Source: Balanoglossus misakiensis
Lineage: Eukaryota; Hemichordata
Assembly: GCA_040954595.2 (NCBI GenBank)
Contig: CM082588.2
Span: 1,302,001-1,366,000, forward strand
Reading direction: 5' to 3'
DNA: 64,000 nucleotides
Program-made: the position numbers and the translations under genes
Part shown: in pieces, positions 24,001-34,980 of the stretch
How positions within the stretch are numbered: the stretch's first letter is position 1
Layout: each line of letters starts with the position of its first letter
Notes under the pieces: generated by a model
Seen by the model: the letters and a program-made list of their open reading frames with translations, nothing else
What the model was told of the DNA's origin: nothing
Database searches by the model: none

Positions 24001-24236
24001 CACAAACAGCAACCCTCGATGCTGCTTCCGTTTACAAAGCTATGCAGTCTGTTCCGGATCGATATGTGTGCCCCTCAGCTGAGCACACTTGAGCCTTGAT
24101 ATTTATTTCTATTTACAAAGCTAAGTAGTCTCCTCAATATGTGCCCCTCAGCTAAACACACGTGAGACTTGATATTTACTTTCATTTACAAAGCTAGGTA
24201 GTCTCATCAATATGTGCCCTTTAACCCAGCACATGT
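21071..24236. other. 3' UTRs: small plus-strand ORF and the long XPO4 3' UTR
   Basis: A minus-strand AATAAA (TTTATT near 21606) could end XPO4, giving about 2.6 kb of 3' UTR. It almost meets the plus-strand AATAAA at 21569. The stretch is AT-rich, with an (AAAAC)n run near 22960 and imperfect tandem repeats at 24031-24236. A minus-strand frame at 22486-22704 shows no domain and is not annotated as a gene. Confidence 0.5.
24031..24236 (-). repeat. Three imperfect ~73-81 bp tandem repeats next to the XPO4 stop codon
   Basis: TTTACAAAGCTA recurs at 24031, 24112 and 24185. Each copy is followed by a GCAGTCT/GTAGTCT block, ATATGTGCCC and an AGCACA/AACACA block. The third copy runs directly into the XPO4 stop at 24237, so the repeats form the first 200 nt of that 3' UTR. 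Confidence 0.8.
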
Positions 24237-27200
24237 TCACTTCACGCACAGGAATCCTCTGACGTTGATCAGGAACGTCTCTAACTTTCGCAGGAAGGCA
24301 ATTTTGTTGGGTCTGTCAAATACGAGGGGATGATTTGGTGGTGTCAGTTGATTGAAAGCTTCCACTAGACGTTGATAATAGGCTGGATCGGTCTGGGTTC
24401 TTAGAAGGTTGTGCACCAGTTCATTGTACAGACTCTGCAATGCAAAATCGTAAACTGAAATTAATTTGCAGGATCATTAACTGGATTCTCAGTTTACAAC
24501 AAGTCAGGAGACAAAATTCAAAGGAGAATCTTTGAATGACAATTTTCACAAACCTGGTGGGAGCACATGAGAGCATAGAAAGCTTCAGAAGCAGACGACG
24601 TCAAATCCATGTCGAAATTCTCATACAGTAACATGTTGAATACAACCTACAAGGAAGCAAAGAAAGAGCCAGATATGGAGAATTAGTTCATTGAATATTG
24701 TTCACTGGAAACCCTACATCAGTTGTACCTATGATTAAATTAATTATCCGATTTGTGAAGCAAAAAATGAACCATACAGCCATGTATGAACTTGGCCTCA
24801 GTGCGTTAAGTAATGTAATGTAAATAACATCATAGTATGGAGCTTCAAAATACTCTAGGAAAGCACTTACCCGAAGAAAATGCTGCATACCAACATACAG
24901 CGGAGATTCAACCTGTTGATTTTTGAAGCAGTGTCCACCCAGGGCTGATAGACTATCGAAACACAACTTAGCTATTTCGACCCCGAAGCTGGTTAGGCCT
25001 AGTTCAATGGAAGCCAGGAGATTTTTAAAGAGATCTTCTGGTAATTGACAGACCTTCTCGGGGTAAACTTCACAGATGAAGGAAGCTACTCTGTAGTAAT
25101 GCGTGCATAGAGATGGAAACTGTTGACACAGAAACAAAATAAAGACAATGTTAATATTCTAAATTTCAAAATGGCCGCCATATCAAACTGAAAACGGACA
25201 AGAAATGTTCACAGATACTCATTAAGTTTTAGAGAAACGGAAGACTCACCTTAAGCAGTTCTGTATTCATTAAAGGTACTATAATATTAAGGCCATACAG
25301 GACAATATCACCTGCCGACACGTTGCTAGGTATCTGACTACCATTTCCTCCAATAATATCCTCTAAAACAAAGAAGATTATGATAAAATTCATGAGAGTA
25401 ATTACTCTTAATACATTCATAATATCAGCTCATGAGACAGATAACACAATAAATTTGTAAGATCTGTAACTACTCAACCTAATAGCACTTACCCGTTATT
25501 CCAAAATCTATAAAATCCTTGGATAATAAATTAGTAAGTAATTGCATCATTAATAAAATGTCTTGATAATGGTCTTCCTCTGCTGTCAAATCATAATTTT
25601 TCTTGCCTGTGGTTGAAACAAAACAAGCCCTCAGGTTATTTATTCATGTCAGCTCCTGACAAACCTGATACTGATAATGCCAGTTGTGTTGGCACAAGAA
25701 TGTTGATAGACCACACAAACCTATACAACATTGAAAAAAAGAGTTAGACTTGGTGTTTTCCTGTCTTTTCATCACTGAGAGCTAATGACAAAACTTGATT
25801 GTAGGCTTACCTGTGTTATGTTTGGAATAAGCTTGTAACAACGACAATGATACTTCATAAAATTTACTGGTATCTCCCTGCAAAGCAAAGTGTGACAGTT
25901 ATGAGTTCAAATCTCCAAAATAAAATTGTCTGAATGAAGGTTGATCAGTGAAAGAATGCCTTGTAAAAGTCTGAAACATCTGAACTGGAATCAAAGCAAT
26001 GAAATGAAGTAACATCATCGTACCTCTGAGATATAGCATATCACATGATTAGCGACTTCTCTGAAAACTTCAAGAACCTTTACAATCACATCAGCATGGT
26101 TTTGGTACGTCTCAAGCAAGGACACGCATTCTCTTAAAAGTGGCATACAAAAGGAGAACACAGTAGAGACGTTGTCTATCCTAGTTCCTAGTACTGTGCC
26201 TTCCACTATGGAAAGCAAGGTGATGACTTCCCGTTTGACTTGTTCCTCGTGAGATATCCTCTGGAAGTTTCCTCGCTGAAGTAAATTGGTGAATCTCTCC
26301 TGAACAGGTTGCAAAAGCTGGGAAGTAGGAAGGAAAATAATCATTTAACCAAGGGAAATGTTTATCCTTGATAAACAGGAGATGATTTAGATCAATTGAC
26401 CAATCAGATGTGCTGATACCATTCTTGAAACCTTTAGTGACCAATCAGAAGACATGCTGAGAATGCCAGTGTCCAAATCAAACCATGATCAACCAATGAG
26501 AATTCAGTCGCTCACCTGGCTCCAGTAGCTATGCTTGGTGTCTTCGTCACCAGCTGATGTCCCCGCCATCACTAACGCTTTCATTAAACTGCACTTGATT
26601 TCCTCAGGAAGAAGGTCCAGGGGTGGGGAGTTGGCCGCATGCCTCTTGGCCAATGTCCACAAGCCCTCACACTTGATGACGGTTTGACACCTGTCAATCA
26701 AAGCAATAAAGCCTTCCTTGAGTCAAGAAACAGATTACCTAGTCAACCCACAAGGGGGTGCGAAACCGGTGCAGATATACCCTGTTGCTAAACAGAGATT
26801 AATTGATTGTGCAAATTGTAGGACCACTGTATCATTTATCCAGCCTATGATTAAAAGAATCAATTACCTGTCTTTCTGTTGGACTAGCGCCACCAATAGA
26901 TCCACAGTGTCCATGGCCAAGTCGTGCTCAGAACTCCACACCGACAGATTGGATAAAATCTTATCGATCAGAAACCCAATACTCCATTGTCCTCCCTCTG
27001 TGTCGCGTCCAAATGATGCTGTTAGGGCTAGACTCATCTAAGGGGAAAAAAAACAGAATTTGTTAACCCCTTTTACATGTAATAGTATGTGTATTGGTAG
27101 CAATGGGCCAGCCTGCCCCTTCAAAAACCCTCATGAATTTGCAGATTTTCCCCAACAAAACTGGCTCTATTACCTGTGCATAGTATCGTTCATTTGGCAG

Positions 27201-30200
27201 CAAATAAGCCAAGCACCATCTCCTTAGAAACCACATGGTCGTAGCGCCTACTTGTGGACTCAGCAGTGAAGAAAGCTGTGCACTCACAGCGCGCCGCTCA
27301 ACCTCTGATAATCTGAATACTGCAGCTATTAATCTAGGGATAATGAAAAACAGTGAGTTAATTTGCATTGTCTGGCAAACTGACCTGCAGAATGGGACAG
27401 GGAAAACGACTCACGACTGAACACTTACCTGACTACCTTATCACTACTTTCTTCGCTTCCAGGAATGTTAGCGACTTTCTCGCCAGGAGATCCTAAGACT
27501 CGCAGCGTTGTATCTATGCTGATGTTTTGCGACTCTCCAATGGAATATTCCATTATATCTGAAGGGATGAGTGGGGTCTCCCCAGGGGATTCGTCTGCTA
27601 AGACATATCCTGGAAATATGGAAATGAAAACCCTTTGAACTCTCTTGGGGCATATTGAATACGACCATGTATTGACTTCTCAATCACAGGTCAATATCTT
27701 TATTTACTACTCCCAGGTCAATATCACCCTCACCTGATATAAGCACCAACCAGTGGATATCTTCATACAGATCAATGAGAACTGAGTCACTGTCTGGAAC
27801 ATTGTGCGCACCGTGAGTCATCGCTTGTTGTTGAAGCCTCTGCAGTTGTCCGTGCAATCGATTCACTCTCTCTTCAAGTAACCTGCACGAAGATGAAGCA
27901 TATCAATGACAAATATGGAATGAAAGTAAATGATATATATCTCAGTAAAGATATTATCATTATTAAAAGCTGTCATCTCTATCACCGACTGTGGCCTGTT
28001 CTACCGTTTTCCAAAGTTAAAAAGCAGTGCACACTGTTATGCCATTGGAGACACTGTATAGAAAACTTGCCTGGTAAGCAATTGAATACTGTGCTCAGGT
28101 ATCACTCTTGCTAGGTAACCAATACTACAGAGTTGGTCACTGAACAGATCTCTATCGTCATCTTCTGCTTCATTAATTTCTTCATCAAATGAAGAATCAT
28201 CATTTATTTCCTGGAAGAAAAAAAGCAGGTAAAAATTAGACTTGTAATAACCACCACCTGTACAATATGAAGTGATGGCTGATTTATACAACTCACAGGG
28301 ACTAGCAAACTTTCTTTTCTCTGACCTGATTTCTTGTCCCATCTGGAGCAGCAAGATGGCACTGTACATAAGTGTTGAACACTTCAACAGCCTGTGGTTT
28401 GAAGTATCCATTCGGAAAATGTTGTGTATCCAACATCAATGTGCTCCAAGCATCCAGTAGTTGGTCAAACGCCTCCATGTGAATCATATCATCTTTGTGC
28501 ATCTGTTACAAGAAAAAATATATATATCACTACGATTCAATCCACCTTAAATAGGTTTTTGCTACCTAGGTGAGTGATAAAAATTTCAAGATGGCCGATT
28601 TTTGCTATGGTTCCTATTGGTAGATCAATAGTCATAACTTACAGCCTCTTCCAGGGCTGCTTTTCGTCCAAACTGACAAGTCAACTTGGATAATGTGTTG
28701 ATGAACATATCCAGAAGCTCTCGGGGTAGACTGACGATGACTGGCACCGGAAAAACCGTGACAAGTTTGTTGACGATGTTGGAGATTCCCAGGGCTTCAT
28801 GGTCAGCCACGTCCACACTATAGAAAAACAAGAAAAAAGTTTAATCATTGTTAAAGACTCTTGAGGAGTTTAACCAACAAGTCAATTTTTTAGGGATACT
28901 ACTCCTTTTGGTTATAAAAAAAATAAAAACCTTTCACTGTACCTGTTTATGAAATGAAGAAAACCACGGCACATGTGTGCCAGATAGTCACACTGGGTCT
29001 TCTCGTCTTGGAAAATCGGACCATTCAGCGATGCCAGCTGGGTGAGACACTGCAGTGAATGGTGGCCCATCTCAGAATTATGACGCACTTTCAGATGCAA
29101 CTGTGACCAAAATCATGAAATAGAAATAGACAAAAATATGATGGTGTATAATGTTAGCCAAACCAATAACCTATTCTTGCATGCGAACAGACTCTCTTCT
29201 TATGGCCACTGCTGAATATAAATTATCTCTCACCTTAAAAAACAAATCTATCACATTGTGATCCAGAATTGTACTCCTCCATGTTGCACTTGGTTTGAAG
29301 TGCACATTCTGACTGCTGCCAAAACTACCAACGTTTCTTCTGGCAAGTGTGTATAGTTAAGGCATAATACTCCATCTTTGAAGAGAAAAACTAAATTCAC
29401 GCCAGAATATTTCAGTCCAAAATATTTCTGACGCAACCACTTTAAAAAGCATTTAAAGGATATCATTTGTGGGTGTAAAATCCCAACTGAGTACTTGTTC
29501 ACTGATCGATAAGAATCTGTTGAAAACAGCATTAGTTTCCCTGGACAGCGAAATGTCTTTGTTGGAAAATTCATGTAAAACTTGCACAGAAAAGAGAAAG
29601 ACCTTCTTCAAGTCATTATTCTGAAAAACAAAAAAATAAAATAATGACGCCAGAAAATTCACAAACATTAATATATTGTAATACTTCATGTTTTTCATAC
29701 AATTTACCGGTAGTTTGATTTCAAAATGTAGTTCTTTGACACTTTCTTTCATTTGTTTATTTTTTTTCTCTAGCCAGAACTACAGTGTGTCCTTTTCACA
29801 GGCTTCATTGTAACAAAACACAGGGCAAAGGGACACAGGAGCCTAATGGACTAAGATTACGGATCATGGCACAGTTGCTATGAGTGACAGACTGTAAACG
29901 TGACAAAAATGTACAAGTGACCTGTTTACCCTGCATGAAAGAAGGTGAACTATGTCAAAGGTCATAAGGTCAGGCTTTCAATGGTAGACACTTACTTCGA
30001 AGGTTCGCTTGCATGTAGCATGGAATTCCCAACTCAATCCCACATCACTGGATCTAGTTGAACTTGAGTATTCATTCAACAGGGCAACTAGTATGGAACA
30101 GGCCACCATTTGCTGTTAAAAATAAATAAAAAAATAAATAATTAAAATATAATCAAAATAAATTGCCAGGCATGAGAGGCAATTGCTGCAAGTTATATAT

Positions 30201-31869
30201 AAACATGTCATGACTGACCATAGCAGAGTCCCCGCTCTGTATCAACTCCGACACATCGCTATAAATCCTCTCCCGGTCTGACGTTTTATTGTCCAGTGTT
30301 CCCCTCTTCACTATCACAGCCACGGCCTGCAGGATCTGCTCACGTACATAACTCTGCAAACTGTAAATCAAACACCAAAAATCCCCTCATCACATGATCA
30401 GCAATATTGAACCCACATCAGCTTTGGCAATAAATTCCTGCCGAGAATCAGGATATTATAATTTCCAAAACATCTAGGTAAGTGCTGGGGCAATAACCTA
30501 TTCCACATTTGCATAAGTAACTGTACACCTTCAACTATGGCCCATAAAGAATACATACTGTGGCTTCTCCATGACATATCTGAGAAGAAACGTTCTCATG
30601 GACTCAACATCTGACTTGTCGATCAACATCCATTCTCTGGCCACAGCTTCCTTGATAGTAGACGCAGCTTGAAATAGTACGTAGTCAACTTTGGTGTTTT
30701 CTGGAGAAAAAGGAAACAATTAAAGAAGAAATTGGTATTGAAGGAATGTATGCAGTGATGTAATTTCTGGCTGTATCCACACACGACGGCAACAGGGATG
30801 GCAAACAGAGCTGTGTCCAGTGCTATGTTTCCATCATGGCCTGTTACAGGGCCAGAAAATTTGATGACAGAAGCATAAAAAGCATCATTTGTGCCTACAC
30901 TAGAAAAAGTCAGCTCCTGTCACAGCCTGTGTTCACAGCAATTTGGAGGACTGTGTCGACTTACCGAGAATATGTTTGCAAGTAGCAAATGGTGACTTTG
31001 ATTTCCTGAATGACAACAAAACATTCTCCGACTGGTGTCTCTGTTCAGAAGTAACCATGGTCGGTGGTGCCTGAAAAATAATGAATGCAAGGTTCATCAG
31101 TTACAGTTGGCCTGATCAAATACTATATTTCTTACTTTAATATGTTGTTATCACCCACGCACAGATAGCTATAGCCTTTTGTTGGAAGTGGTCACCTATG
31201 GCTTGACTACCTCTCATTACATGTACTCCCAATAGTATATCTTTGATAAAACAGACTTGTACCACCGAGTTGTGCATGTAAGGGCTGCATATTGCTACCA
31301 GCTGTGGTTGACCGTGCACCCATCATGCCAAAAGCACTGACCGAGAGCAAAAGACAAGGTCTGATGTCTGATCTATCTGCAATGATTGAACACATCACCA
31401 TCAACCCAGCAGCATCCGATGCAATCTTTGCAGCTAGGTCTGATCGTGGTAGGAAAATGAAATGTACATCGTATCATAATAATTCACATTATGGTGTACG
31501 ATCTACATCATATTCATAGCACAGCGAGGACTACTGTCGCCTAGTGTGCTAATCTTAGGGGCACCTTAAAAGGAACCTTATAAACGAAAATGAAATTGGA
31601 ATTTGTGCCATACCACCCGTAAACATAATGCAACAGTCTGATCTTTGTTTCAAACATTACTAACTTCATATGTTTACACCGGCGACCGGTGGTAGAATAA
31701 GATACGATCGATAGCCTTTATTTTACACAGGCGTATGTTCTGTACTGATAGAAGGAAAATGATCATTTAAAAATATACTAATATATAAATATATAATTAT
31801 ACGACTCACCATAATGACTTGAGCGGCATTTTCAAGCTCAGTCTGAATTTCAGCAGCAGAGGCCGCCAT
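24237..31869 (-). CDS. XPO4: Exportin-4, complete
   Basis: Twenty-three coding exons (minus): 31869-31810, 31070-30965, 30700-30559, 30360-30219, 30112-29996, 29620-29464, 29346-29234, 29100-28943, 28817-28643, 28502-28326, 28210-28071, 27882-27734, 27609-27429, 27333-27174, 27037-26868, 26690-26516, 26317-26024, 25877-25811, 25606-25493, 25362-25250, 25119-24871, 24646-24554, 24434-24237. They sum to 3450 nt, 1149 aa, against about 1151 in human. Blocks such as [57 protein letters not shown] and VRGFLCVK match vertebrate XPO4 closely. It is a HEAT-repeat importin-beta-family RanGTP-dependent receptor, exporting eIF5A and Smad3 and importing some Sox factors. Two introns are noncanonical: an AT-AC intron at 29347-29463 and a GC donor after 28071. 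The start ATGGCGGCC lies in a YY1-like element. Confidence 0.97.
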
Positions 31870-32170
31870 GATGTTTCGCAGCTGTTTCGCTATGCATTCT
31901 GGTATACCATGAGGTCAAAGTTCATGTCGCCCGATCACATATCACATGAAATCAACATATTGAAATCATGCCGTGGCCGAAAACGACACTACCCACTTTC
32001 TGTCATTTTGCCGATCTCTGTGAAAACTACCAATCTCTGAGAAAACTTGCCGATCTCTGTCAAAGCTAGCGACTCTGTAGAAACTTGCCGATCTCTGTCA
32101 ACTCTGTCAAAAGTTGACGTTCGTGAAGTTGGCCTCATCCTCATATTCGCGTGACACACTAAAGATTGTA
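31870..32170 (-). promoter_or_regulatory. XPO4 upstream region with a short minisatellite
   Basis: The XPO4 start codon is in a CATCATGGCGGCCTC context, a YY1-type initiator element. Upstream, TTGCCGATCTCTGTCAA-type units recur at about 32008-32110 (GCCGATCTCTGTGAAAACT, then ACTTGCCGATCTCTGTCAA twice). TSS not determinable. Confidence 0.4.
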
Positions 32171-32519
32171 CTTTATTTTATTTTATTTTATTTCATTTTC
32201 TATTAATTGTGACAAAATCAGAGTGTTGAAATTCAACTTGTATTCACTTGTTGTTTCATGAAAACTTTGTTTTAATGTCATATGCGTGGGTCATAGGTCA
32301 TACACGCTCAAAAATGAAAAATTCTTGATTATATTAATTCTATACATACCGTATTTAGGCCTATTCCATGCGAATAGTACAGTCTCAATACGTTGTTAGG
32401 TGTTTCCTACTCACGCACGCACTCTCTCACTCAAAGTATTTCTACAAAAGTCGATGGAATTTTCCTTACAAATAAAAAAAATCATGCGCATCAATCGATC
32501 ACTCGTGATAAATTACTTT

Positions 32520-34223
32520 CTATGTATTAAGGTTGAGCATTCTTGTCGCTTCTGTAGCCACCTCTTTGCGTTTAATTTTCCCTGTTCTGGTCAACGGAAA
32601 TTTCTCGAAAAACAGGACATATTTGGGGTGTCTAAAAACATCATAAATCTTAGCGGTAAAGTAATTCAAAAATTCACTTTCTGTAGCCGATTGATGTTTG
32701 TGAAGAACAACACACACGCAAAGCTCTTCAAGAAAGTCTTCATCTGGGACACCGACGACTTGAACCTGTTTGATCTTTGGGTGCTGCTCAAATACCTGCT
32801 CCAATTCAGCAGGATATATGTTCTCCCCTCCCTTAAGAATCATGTCATCTTTTCGACCTAGAACCGTCAACACACCACTTTCATTCAGTTGCCCTACATC
32901 ACCCGTAAGAAACCATCCATCTTCAGTCTTCACTCTCTTCGTTATATCTTCGTCACCCAAATATCTTTTGAAAAGAAACGGGCTTCGGAAGCATATTTCA
33001 CCAGAGGTGTTGATCGGGGTTATTTGACCAGTTGTTAAGTCAGAAATCTTCAGTTCGCCATACGGTGCACACGAACCTGACGTCAATTCTCTCTCTTCTC
33101 GTACAGTGAATTTGTGGAGTGCAATAGTCCCACACTCGGTGCTGGAGTAACAATGCTGTATATCACATAACAGTTTCTCCGATACGCTTTTTATGATCTT
33201 TGCATCTACACTACTCCCTGTGGATATTACATACTTTAAGCTCCTGATGTTGAATTTCTCCATGTGCGGGTAATCGCGAATAGAAGTTAAATGATAAGGA
33301 AAAAGCATAAGTGCGTTGCCCTTTTCAGCTTTAATCGCATGTAACATGCCTTCCAAACTAAGGGTATCCATAAAGACGATCGTAGCGCCAAGGGTCAGCA
33401 TTGCCCCTTCAATAAAGGTGTGTGGACCAGAGGAGAGCTTTTCAGACTGTGTAACCACCAATCTCTCGGACTGCCTCATGTCTGCTACTGTCCGCCCATA
33501 CCCGTATTCCATATGTAATGCCGCTGCTTGAGGACGAATATGCGGTATACCGACTGCTTTCGGAAATCCTGTACTTCCAGATGTCAAAACAACCATCGCA
33601 ATGGAGTCAAGATCTGTAGCAGTCTTTGCGTTTTGTAAGAGTTCTTTTGCTTCATCGTTATCTCCAAGGTTCTTTATGTCACAGAGCTGCGTAATGGATG
33701 GGTGTTCCAATGATGTCATTGAAATGATGTGCCGTAAAGTAGGAAACTCTTCCAGAGTGTTACCATCCCACATTCCAGTCTTGAAGTTCGGGATGACATC
33801 AACCAAAGCTTGCAGTGGGTCTATATGAGTTAGTCCAATCACAAGGGCTTGGCACTCCACCTTCTTCAACAAATGATGCACATGAGCTTTAGATGTGAGG
33901 GCTGGAATCCGCACAGATGTACACCCAGCCGTAATGATAGCTAGATCAGTAACCAACCATTGATAATCGCCACGATCGTCTGACCAAAAAGCGACATAAT
34001 CTCTTGGTTTCAGCCCAAACTTCAGTATTCCAGCAGCAAGCTCGTTGACATCTCTGTGAAGTTCACCAAATGTCTTCCTGGTCCCGTCTTCCAAAAAGAC
34101 CAAGGCTTCTCTGTCAGGGAACTGATCTGCAGCATCGTCTAGCAGATCAGCGACTGTTTTCCCTTGAAGAGGTGTTGCACATGTTTGATGGACGTAACTT
34201 CTTGTCAGTTTGCTCTGTGCCAT
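32520..34223 (-). CDS. Acyl-CoA synthetase (ACSF2-like), tandem copy A
   Basis: An uninterrupted 567-aa frame in the ANL adenylating-enzyme superfamily, which activates a carboxylic acid with ATP to an acyl-AMP and then transfers it to CoA. Signatures in order: P-loop TSGSTGFPK 214-222, YSSTEC 359-364, GWFLTGD 436-442, hinge/A8 motif GRKDDMILKGGENIYPAE 456-473, and catalytic Lys549 in PLTRTGKIK. All are intact. The KGGENIYPAE form is typical of ACSF2 and medium-chain synthetases. The N-terminus MAQSKLTRSYVHQ lacks a convincing mitochondrial or signal peptide. The coding part has no introns, but a CAACAG acceptor at 34242 and a GTAAGT donor at 34543 predict a 302-nt intron in the 5' UTR. It is about 92% identical to the neighbour at 34981-36684. 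Substrate cannot be named. Confidence 0.93.
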   Translation of the reverse strand: MAQSKLTRSYVHQTCATPLQGKTVADLLDDAADQFPDREALVFLEDGTRKTFGELHRDVNELAAGILKFGLKPRDYVAFWSDDRGDYQWLVTDLAIITAGCTSVRIPALTSKAHVHHLLKKVECQALVIGLTHIDPLQALVDVIPNFKTGMWDGNTLEEFPTLRHIISMTSLEHPSITQLCDIKNLGDNDEAKELLQNAKTATDLDSIAMVVLTSGSTGFPKAVGIPHIRPQAAALHMEYGYGRTVADMRQSERLVVTQSEKLSSGPHTFIEGAMLTLGATIVFMDTLSLEGMLHAIKAEKGNALMLFPYHLTSIRDYPHMEKFNIRSLKYVISTGSSVDAKIIKSVSEKLLCDIQHCYSSTECGTIALHKFTVREERELTSGSCAPYGELKISDLTTGQITPINTSGEICFRSPFLFKRYLGDEDITKRVKTEDGWFLTGDVGQLNESGVLTVLGRKDDMILKGGENIYPAELEQVFEQHPKIKQVQVVGVPDEDFLEELCVCVVLHKHQSATESEFLNYFTAKIYDVFRHPKYVLFFEKFPLTRTGKIKRKEVATEATRMLNLNT

Positions 34224-34980
34224 ATTGATGTTCCTGTGTTTCTGTTGAGAGAAGATAGAACAAACCTATTCTCGCAAATAAGCAATATATTTATGATCTG
34301 TTTAGACTTCACTTTTCCCAGGCAGTGTCTCTTCGAGACTGTCGCCTTCATTACTATGGCCTTATTGCGATTTGCTTATCAACTCTCGAATGGAGGACGT
34401 AGTCACTCTAACCACAAAAATGGCCTTGACACATACACACGCTGAAAAGGCACCATTCATTGGACGATCTATGTTGTCCTTATTAAAATCACGAACTAGT
34501 CGCAAGTGTACTGTTAATTATGATCAAGTGAAAAGGTACTTACAACTTTATCCAATACCTGTATACTGTAGACGTTGTTGAAGTAGCTCCTGCTGTGGTG
34601 TGTGGGTGACGAACGTAGGACAGCTCGAAAGTGACGCCACACCCAAATAGTTTTGGTCCTACGGGTATATGTATGTGCGCATGTCCATTTTGTATTTGCG
34701 TGAGGTCGCCTGATGTATGGGCGACATGTAAGGCTTAATAAACGTGAAAAAATGTCTGTTTTATAATGGAGGACATTCTCGTGACACAGGACAAAAACAC
34801 ACGACACAAAAGTTAAAATTGTTGTAAAACTCTGTACCTATTACAGTTTAATACAAAGTTTGCATATTGGTTAAAAATGGACAGGTTCTCATTGAAGAAG
34901 ACCATGAGATTTACATATATTCTGGTAATCCATTTTGTTTTAACTTCTTCGCAGGAAAAACGCCCGCTAAAAATTACTTT
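34224..34980 (-). other. 5' UTR exon, 5' UTR intron and spacer of acyl-CoA synthetase copy A
   Basis: The intron 34242-34543 and an upstream noncoding exon from 34544 to about 34800 are duplicated at 36703-37063 and beyond, so each copy carries its own promoter unit. Positions 34842-34975 match 37362-37500. No other gene is present. Confidence 0.6.

Noticed and set aside
24031-24236. CRISPR-like spaced repeats
   Set aside because: Animal genome, diverged long units without spacers; an ordinary 3' UTR tandem repeat.
31137-31519. Overlapping frames on both strands in XPO4 intron 1, possibly a transposase scrap
   Set aside because: Short, without a recognisable catalytic motif, and bracketed by XPO4 exons 1 and 2. 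Could be an old repeat but cannot be supported.
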